Assembly (NCBI GenBank): GCA_964236105.1
Contig: CAXSBC010000010.1
Span: 1-64,000 of the forward strand
Direction of reading: 5' to 3'
Origin: Lichenicola sp964236105
GTDB taxonomy: Bacteria > Pseudomonadota > Alphaproteobacteria > Acetobacterales > Acetobacteraceae
Length of the DNA: 64,000 nucleotides
Positions 40,756 to 50,033 of this stretch are shown here, piece by piece. Every line of letters starts with the position of its first letter. Position 1 is the first letter of the stretch. The position numbers were made by a program, and so were the translations under genes. The notes below the pieces were generated by a model. It saw only the letters and a list, made by a program, of their open reading frames with translations. It searched no databases and was not told the origin of the DNA.

Positions 40756-40771
40756 GCTAGGGACAGGGCGC

Positions 40772-42280
40772 ATGGGTACGATACTGGAGCTCCGGGGGAT
40801 CACGAAGGGCTTCCCCGGCGTGAAGGCGCTGTCCGGGATCGATCTCTCGGTGAATGCGGGCGAGATCCATGCGCTCCTGGGCGAGAACGGTGCTGGCAAG
40901 TCGACGCTGATGAAGATCCTGTCCGGCATCTATCGGCCGGACGAGGGCCAGATCGTCGTCGACGGCCAGGAACGGCACTTCGCCGACTACCACGATGCGG
41001 TCGCTGCCGGCATCGGCATCGTGTTCCAGGAATTCTCCCTGATCCCCTACCTGAACGCGGTCGAGAACATCTTTCTCGGCCGCGAACGGCGCCGCTTCGG
41101 CCTGCTCGAGATGGCGTCGATGCGACGCGAGGCGGTGGCGCTGTTCGAGCGCCTGGGCGTTTCCATCGACCTGTCCGTCGAGGTGCGCACGCTGAGCGTG
41201 GCGCAGCAGCAGTTCATCGAGATCGCCAAGGCCTTAGCGCTGGACGCGCGCATCCTCATCCTCGACGAGCCGACGGCGACGCTGACGCCTGCGGACGCCG
41301 AGCACCTGTTCATCATCATGCGCGCCCTCAAGGCGCAGGGCGTGGCGATGATCTTCATCTCGCACCACATGGACGAGATCTTCGAGATCTGCGACCGCAT
41401 CACGGTGCTGCGCGACGGGCAGTTCATCGGGGTCACGCCGGTCGCCGACACCGACATGGACAGCCTGGTCCAGATGATGGTCGGCCGCCGGATCGAGCGC
41501 AGCTTCCCGCCCAAGCCTGCCGCGCGGACCTCGTCCCGGGTCGTGCTCGAGGTCGAGGGGCTGCAGATCGAGCGCGGCGGCCCGGTCAACGCGTTCCGGC
41601 TGCACGAGGGCGAGATCCTGGGCTTCTCAGGGCTCGTGGGCTCGGGCCGCACGGAAACCGTGATGGCCGTGCTCGGCGCCGATCCGGCCTATCGCAAGAC
41701 CGTCCGCATCAATGGCGAGCCCGCGCGCCTGAACGATCCGGCAGCCGCCCTGGCCAGCGGCCTGGGCATCCTGCCGGAAAGCCGCAAGGTCGAGGGGCTG
41801 ATCACCTCCTTCTCCATCCGCGACAACATCTCGATCAACAATCTCGGCAAGTACAGCAAGGCGGGCGGGTTCCTGGACTTCCCCCTGGAGCGCGCCACCA
41901 CCGCCGACATGATGAAGCAGGTCGGCGTCAAGGCGCCGAACCAGGCGACGACGGTCGAGACGCTGTCCGGCGGCAACCAGCAGAAGGTCGTGCTGGCACG
42001 CTGGCTCAACCACCATTGCAAGATCCTGTTCTTCGACGAGCCGACGCGCGGCATCGATGTCGGCGCCAAGGCCGAGATCTACGCCCTGATGCGCGGCCTG
42101 ACCGAGCGCGGCTATGCGATCATCATGGTTTCGTCGGAGCTGCCCGAGATCGTGGGCATGAGCGACCGGGTCTGCGTGTTCCGCGAGGGCAGGATCGTCC
42201 GTACCCTCGAGGCCGACGAGATCACGCCGGCCGACGTCATGCGGCACGCGACCGCGGGAGATCTCCATGAGCTCGTCTAA
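40772..42280 (+). CDS. CUT2 sugar ABC transporter ATP-binding protein
   Basis: A 502-residue RbsA-type ATPase with two ABC domains. The first has Walker A GENGAGKST near residue 37, and LDEPTATLT. The second has the degenerate Walker A GLVGSGRTE near 290 that is usual in this family, then LSGGNQQKVVLARWL and FFDEPTRGIDVG. It energises uptake together with the binding protein upstream and the permease whose start lies inside its 3' end (14-base overlap). Confidence 0.95.
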   Translation: MGTILELRGITKGFPGVKALSGIDLSVNAGEIHALLGENGAGKSTLMKILSGIYRPDEGQIVVDGQERHFADYHDAVAAGIGIVFQEFSLIPYLNAVENIFLGRERRRFGLLEMASMRREAVALFERLGVSIDLSVEVRTLSVAQQQFIEIAKALALDARILILDEPTATLTPADAEHLFIIMRALKAQGVAMIFISHHMDEIFEICDRITVLRDGQFIGVTPVADTDMDSLVQMMVGRRIERSFPPKPAARTSSRVVLEVEGLQIERGGPVNAFRLHEGEILGFSGLVGSGRTETVMAVLGADPAYRKTVRINGEPARLNDPAAALASGLGILPESRKVEGLITSFSIRDNISINNLGKYSKAGGFLDFPLERATTADMMKQVGVKAPNQATTVETLSGGNQQKVVLARWLNHHCKILFFDEPTRGIDVGAKAEIYALMRGLTERGYAIIMVSSELPEIVGMSDRVCVFREGRIVRTLEADEITPADVMRHATAGDLHELV

Positions 42281-43256
42281 CATCGCCGCCGCCTCGCGCG
42301 GCCCGAGCCCGCTCCTCGCCTCGCTCAAGCGGGCCAGCCGCTTCACCGCCTTCTACCCGCTGGTCGGGCTGATCGTGGTCTCGATCGTCATGGTGTTCGC
42401 GTCCGACAGCTTCCTGTCCTACGGCAACATCACCAACATCGTCAGGCAGGTCTCGATCAACGCGCTGATCGCGGTCGGCATGACCTTCGTGATTCTGACC
42501 GGCGGCATCGACCTGTCGGTGGGAGCGGTGATGGCGCTGGCCGGCACGCTGGCCGCCGGACTGATGGCAGCCGGCATGAACGGCGTGCTTGCGCTGATCA
42601 TCTGCCTGCTGGTCGGCTGCGGCTTCGGGCTCGCCAACGGCGCGTTCGTGGCGTTCGCGGGCATGCCGCCGATCATCGTCACCCTGGCCACCATGGGCAT
42701 CGCCCGCGGGCTGGGGCTGATCTATACCGGCGGCTATCCGATCAGCGGACTGCCCTCCTGGATCAACTGGTTCGGCGAGGGCCGCGTGCTCGGCCTGCAG
42801 ACGCCGATCGTGATCATGCTGATCGTCTACGTGGTCGGATGGGTGTTGCTCGAGCGCACGCCGTTCGGCCGCTACGTGTACGCGATCGGCGGCAACGAGA
42901 CCGCGACCCGGCTGTCTGGCGTGCGGGTCGCGCGCTCCAAGCTGATCATCTACGGCATCAGCGGGCTCACCGCCGCGATCGCCGCGATCGTGCTGACCGG
43001 GCGCCTGATGAGCGGACAGCCGAATTCCGGCCAGGGCTTCGAGCTCGACGCGATCGCCGCCGTGGTGCTGGGCGGCACGTCGATCGCCGGCGGCCGCGGC
43101 TCGCTGATCGGCACGCTGCTGGGCGCGCTGCTGCTCGGCGTGCTCAATAACGGGCTGAACATGGTGGGGGTGAACCCCTACGTGCAGACGGTGGTCAAGG
43201 GCGTGATCATCCTGCTGGCCATCTATATCGGCCGCGAGCGACGCCGGGCCGGCTGA
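42267..43256 (+). CDS. CUT2 sugar ABC transporter permease
   Basis: A 329-residue RbsC-type inner-membrane permease with about eight to ten hydrophobic segments and the conserved core VILTGGIDLSVGAVMALAGT and LDAIAAVVLGGTSIAGGRGS. It overlaps the ATPase gene by 14 bases. A gap of 49 bases separates it from the dehydrogenase gene, so transport and catabolism genes are likely one operon. Confidence 0.95.
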   Translation: MSSSNIAAASRGPSPLLASLKRASRFTAFYPLVGLIVVSIVMVFASDSFLSYGNITNIVRQVSINALIAVGMTFVILTGGIDLSVGAVMALAGTLAAGLMAAGMNGVLALIICLLVGCGFGLANGAFVAFAGMPPIIVTLATMGIARGLGLIYTGGYPISGLPSWINWFGEGRVLGLQTPIVIMLIVYVVGWVLLERTPFGRYVYAIGGNETATRLSGVRVARSKLIIYGISGLTAAIAAIVLTGRLMSGQPNSGQGFELDAIAAVVLGGTSIAGGRGSLIGTLLGALLLGVLNNGLNMVGVNPYVQTVVKGVIILLAIYIGRERRRAG

Positions 43257-43305
43257 CGCGCCCGCCGTCGCACGCGCCCGAACGAACATCGAAAGGCATC
43301 GCCGC

Positions 43306-44409
43306 ATGGACCGCCAGAACAACAGGATGACCGCGGTCGTCTGCCACGGCCCGGAAGACTACCGGGTCGAGCAGATCGACCGTCCGACGCCGGGTGCGAG
43401 CGAGATGGTGATCCGGATCTCCGCCTGCGGCATCTGCGCCAGCGACTGCAAGTGCTGGTCGGGTGCCAAGATGTTCTGGGGCGGCATCGAGGACGATGCC
43501 GCCTGGGTCAAGCCGCCGGTCGTTCCCGGACACGAGTTCTTCGGCGTCGTGGACGAGCTGGGTCCGGACGCGGCGGCGCATTTCGGGGTCCAGCCCGGCG
43601 ACACCGTCATCGCCGAGCAGATCGTGCCCTGCGACCGCTGCCGCTACTGCCGCGCCGGCCAGTACTGGATGTGCGAGGTGCACAACATCTTCGGCTTCCA
43701 GCGCAAGGTCGCCGATGGCGGCATGTCGGAATACATGCTGATCCCGCGCACCGCGCGCGTGCACACCATCCCCCCGTCGATGAAGCTCGCCGATGCCGCG
43801 ATCATCGAGCCGCTCTCGTGTGCGATCCACGTCATCAACCGCGGCGAGCTGCGGCTGGACGACGTGGTGGTGATCGCCGGCGCCGGCCCGATCGGGCTGA
43901 TGATGGTGCAGGTGGCGCATCTGCGTACCCCAAAGAAGCTGATCGTCATCGACATGGTCAAGGAGCGGCGCGACCTGGCGCTGAAGTTCGGCGCCGACGT
44001 GGTGATCGATCCGGCCAACGAGAACGCGCTGGCCATCGTGCAGTCCCATACCGGCGGCTATGGCTGCGACGTGTATATCGAGGCGACCGGCTCGCCCGGC
44101 GGCGTGACCCAGGGGCTGGAGCTGATCCGCAAGCTCGGCCGCTTCGTCGAGTTCTCGGTGTTCGGCAAGGAGACCAGCGTCGACTGGTCGATCATCGGCG
44201 ACCGCAAGGAGCTCGACATACGCGGCGCGCATCTGGGCCCGTACTGCTACCCGATCGCCATCGACCTGCTCGATCGCGGCCTGGTCACCTCGGACGGCAT
44301 CGTCACCCACGACTATGCGTTCGAGGACTGGGACGAGGCGATCAGGGTCGCGAACTCGCTCGACTCGATCAAGGTGCTGCTGAAGTCCGCCTCCGCCGTG
44401 GGCGCGTAG
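43306..44409 (+). CDS. zinc-dependent polyol dehydrogenase (erythritol/L-threitol dehydrogenase-like)
   Basis: A 367-residue medium-chain dehydrogenase. The catalytic-zinc site is visible in SACGICASDCKCW and GHEFFG. The structural-zinc cysteines are in CDRCRYCRAGQYWMC and the NAD site is in VVIAGAGPIGLMMVQVA. The sequence, including FVEFSVFGKETSVDWSIIGD and GAHLGPYCYP, recalls the tetritol dehydrogenases of mycobacterial erythritol/threitol pathways. That likeness is from memory and needs a search. It should oxidise the transported polyol to a ketose for the kinase that follows. Confidence 0.9.
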   Translation: MDRQNNRMTAVVCHGPEDYRVEQIDRPTPGASEMVIRISACGICASDCKCWSGAKMFWGGIEDDAAWVKPPVVPGHEFFGVVDELGPDAAAHFGVQPGDTVIAEQIVPCDRCRYCRAGQYWMCEVHNIFGFQRKVADGGMSEYMLIPRTARVHTIPPSMKLADAAIIEPLSCAIHVINRGELRLDDVVVIAGAGPIGLMMVQVAHLRTPKKLIVIDMVKERRDLALKFGADVVIDPANENALAIVQSHTGGYGCDVYIEATGSPGGVTQGLELIRKLGRFVEFSVFGKETSVDWSIIGDRKELDIRGAHLGPYCYPIAIDLLDRGLVTSDGIVTHDYAFEDWDEAIRVANSLDSIKVLLKSASAVGA

Positions 44410-44423
44410 GGAGCGTCCCGGCC

Positions 44424-46064
44424 ATGGCGACGGATGCGGTCATCGGCATCGATGTCGGCACGGGCAGCGCGCGCGCCGGCCTGTTCTCCCTCGACGGCAC
44501 CATGCTGGCGCAGGCGAGCCGGCCGATCCGCGCCTGGCGTCCGCAGGCAGGCTTCGTGCAGCAGTCCACCGCCGACATCTGGGCGTCGATCTGCGCCTCG
44601 GTGCGCGACGCGGTTGCGGCCGCGGGTGCGGTGACGGTGCGCGGCATCGGCTTCGACGCCACCTGCTCGCTCGCCGTGGTGGACGAGGCGGGCGGCCCGG
44701 TCTCGATCAGTCCCGACGGCGCGCCCGAGCAGGACGTCATCGTCTGGATGGACCATCGTGCGGGTGCCGAGGCCGAGCGGATCAATGCCGGCGCCCATGA
44801 GGTGCTGCGCTATGTCGGCGGCCGCATCTCGCTGGAGATGCAGACGCCCAAGCTGCTCTGGCTGCGCGAGAACCGGCCCGAGGCCTGGTCGCGCGCCGCC
44901 CTGTTCTTCGACCTGCCTGACTGGCTGACCTGGCGGGCCACCGGCAGCACCACGCGCTCGCTCTGCTCGACCGTCTGCAAATGGACCTATCTCGGCCATG
45001 AGCAGCGCTGGGACGAGGCGTATTTCCGCGAGATCGGCCTCGGCGACCTCGCCCGCGAAGGCTTCCGGCGCATCGGCACCGACATCCGCCCGATGGGCGA
45101 GGCGATCGGCACGCTGTCGGCGGATGCGGCGACCGCCCTGGGCCTGACGCAGGGCATCCCGGTCGGCGCCTCGGCGATCGATGCCCATGCCGGCGGCATC
45201 GGCACCATCGGCGCTGCGCTGGACGGCCAGCCGCCGGACGATGCCGGCCTGCTGCGCCGGCTGGCGCTGGTCGGCGGCACGTCGAGCTGCCACATGACGG
45301 TCTCGGCCGAGCCCCGCTTCGTGCCGGGCGTCTGGGGGCCGTACTTCGCGGCGATGGTGCCGGAGCTGTGGCTCAACGAGGGCGGCCAGTCCGCCACCGG
45401 CAGCCTGGTCGACCACGTCATCACCACCCATGCCGCCTACCCGGCGCTGGCGGCCGAGGCGGCGGAGGCCGGGCAGAGCATCTATCAGCGGCTGAACCTG
45501 CGTCTCGATCGCCTGGCGCGCGCGGTGCCGTTCCCGGCCGCCCTGACCCGCGACCTGCATGTGATGCCGGACTTCCACGGCAACCGCTCGCCGCGCGCCG
45601 ACGCCAGCCTGCGCGGCATGATCTCCGGCCTGCGCCTCGGCGCCGACGGCGACGACCTCGCCGTGCTCTACCTCGCGACCCTGCAGGCCATCGCCTACGG
45701 AACCCGGCACATCATCGAGACCCTGAACGGGCAGGGCTATGCGATCGACACCATCCTGGCCTCGGGCGGCGGCACCAAGAACCCGGTGTTCCTGCGCGAG
45801 CATGCCGACGCCACCGGCTGCGCGCTGGTGCTGCCGCGCGAGCCGGAAGCGGTGCTGCTGGGCGCGGCGATCCTGGGTGCGGTGGCAGGCGGCGCGCATG
45901 CGAGCATCCGCGACGCGATGGCCGCGATGAGCCGGTCGGGTGCGACGATCGATCCGGGTGCCGGCGAGATCCGTCGCTACCATGACGGCAAGTACGCCGT
46001 GTTCGGACGGATGTACGAGGACCAGATGGCCTACCGCGCCCTGATGGCCTCTCCCGCCGCCTAG
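44424..46064 (+). CDS. FGGY-family carbohydrate kinase (ribulokinase-like)
   Basis: A 546-residue ATP-dependent ketose kinase. The phosphate-1 motif VIGIDVGTGSARAGLFSLDG is at the N-terminus. Substrate-site segments IVWMDHRAGAEAERI and PDWLTWRATG follow, and the C-terminal ASGGGTKNPVFLREHADATG is the adenosine-binding part of FGGY kinases. Overall it looks like the D-ribulokinase branch, so the likely substrate is a four- or five-carbon ketose. A 14-base gap separates it from the dehydrogenase, and GGGAG precedes the ATG at 44424. Confidence 0.92.
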   Translation: MATDAVIGIDVGTGSARAGLFSLDGTMLAQASRPIRAWRPQAGFVQQSTADIWASICASVRDAVAAAGAVTVRGIGFDATCSLAVVDEAGGPVSISPDGAPEQDVIVWMDHRAGAEAERINAGAHEVLRYVGGRISLEMQTPKLLWLRENRPEAWSRAALFFDLPDWLTWRATGSTTRSLCSTVCKWTYLGHEQRWDEAYFREIGLGDLAREGFRRIGTDIRPMGEAIGTLSADAATALGLTQGIPVGASAIDAHAGGIGTIGAALDGQPPDDAGLLRRLALVGGTSSCHMTVSAEPRFVPGVWGPYFAAMVPELWLNEGGQSATGSLVDHVITTHAAYPALAAEAAEAGQSIYQRLNLRLDRLARAVPFPAALTRDLHVMPDFHGNRSPRADASLRGMISGLRLGADGDDLAVLYLATLQAIAYGTRHIIETLNGQGYAIDTILASGGGTKNPVFLREHADATGCALVLPREPEAVLLGAAILGAVAGGAHASIRDAMAAMSRSGATIDPGAGEIRRYHDGKYAVFGRMYEDQMAYRALMASPAA

Positions 46065-46078
46065 GGCCGGCCGTCGCG

Positions 46079-46813
46079 TCAGCTGATCAGCAGCCCGCCA
46101 TCGACGTTGATCGAGATGCCGTTGAGCATTGCTGCATCGTCGCCCAGCAGGAAGCTGATCACGCTGGCAACGTCGGCCGGCTCGCAGAAGCGGCCGAGCG
46201 GGATGCGGCCCAGCACCGGCGCCGACCTGGCGGGGTCCGACCAGGCCAGCTGGCCCATCGGCGTCAGGGTCACGGTCGGGTTGACGCTGTTGGTGCGGAT
46301 GCCGTGGGCCCCGAGCTCCACGGCCAGCACCCGGGTCAGCGCGTCGAGTGCCGCCTTCGACGCGCAGTAGGCGGCATGATCGGCAAGGCCGATGGACGAG
46401 GCGGTCGAGGACAGGTTGACGATCGCGCCGCGCCGGCCGCGTCGGATCAGGTCGCCGGCCACCACCTGCGCCAGCCTGAGCGGCGCCAGCGTGTTGACCG
46501 CCAGCACGGCGCCGAAGCGCGCCATCGAGGTCTCCAGCACCGGCTGCAGCGAGGTGATGCCGGCATTGTTGACCAGGCAGTCGAACGGCAGCGCCCGGGT
46601 CACCGCCTCGGCCGCCTGGTCCAGCTCGGCGAGGTCGACGGCAAGCGTCGCGCAGCCGGTCTCCTCGGCCAGGCTCTGCAGGTCGCTCGCCTGCCGGCTG
46701 AGCGCCACCACCTCGGCGCCGTCCGCCACGAGCCGGCGCACCGTCTCGCGGCCGATCCCCTTGCCGGCCCCGGTGACGAGCACGCGACGGTCCGAAAGCC
46801 TGCCTGAACCCAT
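46079..46813 (-). CDS. SDR oxidoreductase, L-xylulose reductase-like
   Basis: A 244-residue NADPH-dependent reductase. It has cofactor motif VLVTGAGKGIGRE at 11-23, NNAGI near 87, catalytic Ser in NLSSTASSIG and YCASKAALD. The stretch VNPTVTLTPMGQLAWSDPAR is characteristic of dicarbonyl/L-xylulose reductases, which interconvert L-xylulose and xylitol. It is convergent with the kinase and has its own ribosome binding site (GGGAG). Proximity suggests a part in the same polyol pathway, although it is on the other strand. Confidence 0.92.
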   Translation of the reverse strand: MGSGRLSDRRVLVTGAGKGIGRETVRRLVADGAEVVALSRQASDLQSLAEETGCATLAVDLAELDQAAEAVTRALPFDCLVNNAGITSLQPVLETSMARFGAVLAVNTLAPLRLAQVVAGDLIRRGRRGAIVNLSSTASSIGLADHAAYCASKAALDALTRVLAVELGAHGIRTNSVNPTVTLTPMGQLAWSDPARSAPVLGRIPLGRFCEPADVASVISFLLGDDAAMLNGISINVDGGLLIS

Positions 46814-47018
46814 GATCGTCGTCTCCCGGCTGCCGGCGTCGCCGGATCAGGGAGCCGGACGGTCCGTCGCGTCAAGCGGAGGGCGAACGTCGATCCGGCA
46901 GCGCCCCGGTCCGGCCGCCGCGTCACGCAACCGCCCTCCGTCGGGTCCGTTGACGGTGGCGCGTCCGCATCCTCGCCAAGGCCGGGACGGCGGGCGGGGC
47001 AAGCCGGGAGAGACAGCC

Positions 47019-47594
47019 ATGGACCGTCCGCTCGAGATCGCCTTCCACAACCTGCAGTCGTCGGAGTCGGTCGAGGCCGAGATACGCCGGCAGGTGGACC
47101 GGCTGGAGACCCGCTACGGCCATCTGACCGGATGCCGCGTGTCGGTCGAGGCGCTGCACCAGCAGCACCAGACCGGCAACCTCTACGAGGTGCATGTGAC
47201 GCTGTCGGTGCCGGGCCGCGAGCTGGCGGTGTCGCGCGAGCCGCACCATGCCAAGGAGCGCTATGCGCATCCCGACGTCCACACCTCGCTGCGGGACGCG
47301 TTTCGCGCCGCCGAGAAGCAGCTCGAGAGCTTCAAGCGCAAGCAGCGCGGCAGCCAGTCGGTCGCCGGCGCCGGCAGCGCCGCTCTCGCCGGCCAGGTGT
47401 CGCTGATCGAGCCGGGCGCCGACCATGGCTTCCTGATCGACAACACCGGCACCCAGCTCTACTTCCATCGCGACAGCGTCACCAACGGCCGCTTCGAGAC
47501 GCTGCAGCGCGGCGACGTGGTTCACTACCTGTCGGAAAACGGCAGCGCCGGACCGGTCGCGGTGAAGGTGCGCCTCGCTTCGTCCTCAACGTGA
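47019..47594 (+). CDS. HPF/RaiA-type ribosome-associated protein fused to a cold-shock domain
   Basis: A 191-residue protein. Residues 1-110 resemble ribosome hibernation factors (IAFHNLQSSESVEAEIRRQV, then HVTLSVPGRELAVSREP and LRDAFRAAEKQLESFKRK). Residues about 127-190 form a cold-shock-like OB fold (GQVSLIEPGADHGFLIDNTG, LYFHRDSVTNGRFETLQRGD). It may bind the ribosome and RNA under stress. The N-terminal part is divergent, with insertions compared with HPF. GGGAGAG precedes the ATG at 47019. It is monocistronic. Confidence 0.88.
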   Translation: MDRPLEIAFHNLQSSESVEAEIRRQVDRLETRYGHLTGCRVSVEALHQQHQTGNLYEVHVTLSVPGRELAVSREPHHAKERYAHPDVHTSLRDAFRAAEKQLESFKRKQRGSQSVAGAGSAALAGQVSLIEPGADHGFLIDNTGTQLYFHRDSVTNGRFETLQRGDVVHYLSENGSAGPVAVKVRLASSST

Positions 47595-47734
47595 GCCATC
47601 TGCCACGATCGGCAAAAAATCGTTAGAGCGATCACTTAACGGGTGTTTCGTGTCAATTTATTAACGATAGGATACGCCCCTGGTCGATCCTCGCTGGCGT
47701 GATCGACAGGATTGATCCGCTCAGGGGCTTGGCG

Positions 47735-48064
47735 ATGCAGGATACGTGGCAGCAGGACGTGCTGGTGGAGGCGGGCCTGGACGAGGGCCCGGGATCGGTG
47801 CTGGCGGGTTTCGGAACGGGGTCGGCGACGGGCGCGCCGCGCCAGCATCGGCGTCTTCCCGAGCGCATCCTGGTGGCGGCGCACCAGGCCTGCGACCTCG
47901 GCGAGCTGCAGACGGCGGGAAGCCTGCTCTCCATCCTCGAGATCGTGCTGATGCAGCCGGCCGGCGGCTCGGCGACCGCGCATCGCCGAACCATCGAGGG
48001 CATGGTCGCGGCCTACGAGCGGCTCTGGCACCTCAGGCGCGCCGTCGCGCCGTCGATGTCCTGA
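47735..48064 (+). CDS. hypothetical protein
   Basis: A 109-residue protein of unknown function. The central part, RRLPERILVAAHQACDLGEL through SLLSILEIVLMQPA, is a predicted helical hairpin that I recall from uncharacterised Acetobacteraceae proteins. Residues 1-35 are acidic and Gly-rich. AGGGG lies 8 bases before the ATG at 47735; a GTG at 47699 is in frame but has no ribosome binding site. The AT-richer stretch 47600-47690 ahead of it is a likely promoter. Confidence 0.7.
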   Translation: MQDTWQQDVLVEAGLDEGPGSVLAGFGTGSATGAPRQHRRLPERILVAAHQACDLGELQTAGSLLSILEIVLMQPAGGSATAHRRTIEGMVAAYERLWHLRRAVAPSMS

Positions 48065-48071
48065 GCAGGCC

Positions 48072-48836
48072 TCAACCGGCCGACGCGACCGGGCCCATCG
48101 GCAGCGACGCGCCGTCGCGCAGGATCGCCTCGGCAGCATCGGTGAAGCCGCCGCCCTGCCGGTGCAGCACGAGGCCGGGCAGGATCGCGCCGTCGCCCCG
48201 GCCGCCGGCGATGCCCTGGAGCAGGACGATCCGCGCCGGCCTGCCCGCATTCGGCCAGAGCGGCAGCAGCCTGATGCCGCCGATGCCGCAGCCGGTCATG
48301 GCGGCGCCGGCCTCGGCATGCAGGGAAGCCGGCAGGATCAGCGTCAGGGTGCCGCCGTCGCGCAACAGCCGTGCCAGCGCCGACGTCCAGACGGTCAGGG
48401 TGCTGGCCGGTGCCCGTTTCGCGAGATCGCGCCGCAGCGACGGCGACACGCTGGCGCCGGTGCGGTGCCAGGGCGGGTTCGCCATCGCATGGTCGAACCG
48501 CCCGGTCGCGTCGGCGGACACCGCCTCGATCGGCGCTGCCAGCACCGACCAGCCGGACAGGCCGTTGCTGCCCAGGTTCTCGCGCGCCAGCGCTGCCGTG
48601 CCCGGGTCCTGCTCGATCCCGATACCGGCCGTCCCCGGAACGCGCGACGCCACGCACAGCAGACCCGCACCCGCGCCGCAGCCGGCCTCCAGCACCTGCG
48701 CGCCCGGCCGCGCCGGCACCGCGGCGGCGAGCAGCACCGGCTCGATCCCGGTGCGGTAGCCGTCGCGGAACTGCCGATAGGCGATGCGGCCGCCGAGCAG
48801 CGTTCCCTGTGTCGTCGGATCGGCCGGCGCCGGCAT
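48072..48836 (-). CDS. trmN6: tRNA1(Val) (adenine(37)-N6)-methyltransferase
   Basis: A 254-residue SAM-dependent methyltransferase. The SAM site VLEAGCGAGAGLLCVASRVP is near residue 48, and the N6-adenine motif NPPW is in AMANPPWHRTGAS near 117. The N-terminal TLLGGRIAYRQFRDGYRTGI and adjacency to ispB, in opposite orientation, match the alphaproteobacterial TrmN6 gene order I know. The start may be the ATG at 48836 or one 39 bases further up at 48875; the region is shared with the ispB promoter. Confidence 0.88.
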   Translation of the reverse strand: MPAPADPTTQGTLLGGRIAYRQFRDGYRTGIEPVLLAAAVPARPGAQVLEAGCGAGAGLLCVASRVPGTAGIGIEQDPGTAALARENLGSNGLSGWSVLAAPIEAVSADATGRFDHAMANPPWHRTGASVSPSLRRDLAKRAPASTLTVWTSALARLLRDGGTLTLILPASLHAEAGAAMTGCGIGGIRLLPLWPNAGRPARIVLLQGIAGGRGDGAILPGLVLHRQGGGFTDAAEAILRDGASLPMGPVASAG

Positions 48837-48929
48837 GGGACCGTCCGGTGGTTCTGCCGATGCTTGACCGCCCATCCGCTGCCGCCCATATGGTGCCTCG
48901 CCGACCCCTGGAGCGTGGAGAGATGCCGC

Positions 48930-50033
48930 TTGGGCCTGACCGCCAGTCTGCCGGATTCCGATGGGACCACAAGTCGTGGCCCCCAGTCGGGCATCCAGGA
49001 CCGGGCGGGACGGAGTGCGGGGGACCGGCGTGACGACGCGACCGGCGAGGCCGCCCTCAAGGCGCTGTCGGATCTGCTCGAGGACGACATGCAGGCCTGC
49101 AACCGGGCCATCGTCGCACGCATGGACAGTCCGGTCGCGCTGATCCCGCAGCTCGCGGCCCATCTCGTCGCCGCCGGCGGCAAGCGGCTGCGGCCGCTGC
49201 TGACGCTCGCGGCCTCGCGCCTGTGCGGGTATCGGCCGGGTTCCGTGGCGCGGCACGTCAACCTCGCCGCCTGCGTCGAGTTCATCCATACCGCGACCCT
49301 GCTGCATGACGACGTGGTCGATGAGAGCCAGCTCAGGCGCGGGCTCGCCAGCGCCAACGCGGTGTTCGGCAACAAGGCCTCGGTGCTGGTCGGCGACTTC
49401 CTGTTCGCGCGCTCGTTCCAGCTGATGACCGAGGACGGCTCCCTCGAGGTGATGGCGATCCTGTCCAAGGCGTCCGCCACCATCGCCGAGGGCGAGGTGC
49501 TGCAGATGGCGACGCAGAACGACCTGTCGACCTCGATGGAGCGCTACCTCGAGGTGATCCATGGCAAGACCGCGGCGCTGTTCGCGGCCGCCTGCCGGGT
49601 GGGCGCCGTCGTGGCCGAGCGCCCGGAGGCGGAGGCGCTGGCGCTCGACGGCTACGGCACCAATCTCGGCATGGCGTTCCAGCTGGTCGACGACGCGCTC
49701 GACTACGCCGCCGACCAGAGGCTGCTCGGCAAGACGGTCGGCGACGACTTCCGCGAGGGCAAGATCACCCTGCCGGTGCTGGCCGCCTATGAGGCCGGCT
49801 CGGAGCAGGACCGCGTCTTCTGGCGCCGGGTCATCGAGGACAGCGCCCAGGAGCCGGACGATCTCGACCATGCGCTGGGGCTGATCGCCGGCACCGACGC
49901 GATCGGCACCACGCTGAAGCGCGCGGCCGACTATGCGGAGCGGGCGCAGCAGGCGTTGCGGGTGTTTCCCGACAGCCGCATCCGCGGGCTGCTGGGCGAG
50001 GTCGCCGCCTATACCGTCAGCCGCGGACGCTGA
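48930..50033 (+). CDS. ispB: octaprenyl/decaprenyl diphosphate synthase
   Basis: A 367-residue trans-prenyltransferase making the long isoprenoid side chain of ubiquinone. The two aspartate-rich motifs are present: LLHDDVVDES at 125-134 and LVDDALDYA near 250, along with GGKRLRPLL and the KTAALFAAAC segment. No ATG lies upstream of the conserved part. TTG at 48930 follows GGAGAG with a 7-base gap and is the best start; an in-frame GTG is at 48915. The first 40 residues are a polar extension. Its 3' end overlaps murI by 17 bases, tail to tail. Confidence 0.94.
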   Translation: MGLTASLPDSDGTTSRGPQSGIQDRAGRSAGDRRDDATGEAALKALSDLLEDDMQACNRAIVARMDSPVALIPQLAAHLVAAGGKRLRPLLTLAASRLCGYRPGSVARHVNLAACVEFIHTATLLHDDVVDESQLRRGLASANAVFGNKASVLVGDFLFARSFQLMTEDGSLEVMAILSKASATIAEGEVLQMATQNDLSTSMERYLEVIHGKTAALFAAACRVGAVVAERPEAEALALDGYGTNLGMAFQLVDDALDYAADQRLLGKTVGDDFREGKITLPVLAAYEAGSEQDRVFWRRVIEDSAQEPDDLDHALGLIAGTDAIGTTLKRAADYAERAQQALRVFPDSRIRGLLGEVAAYTVSRGR

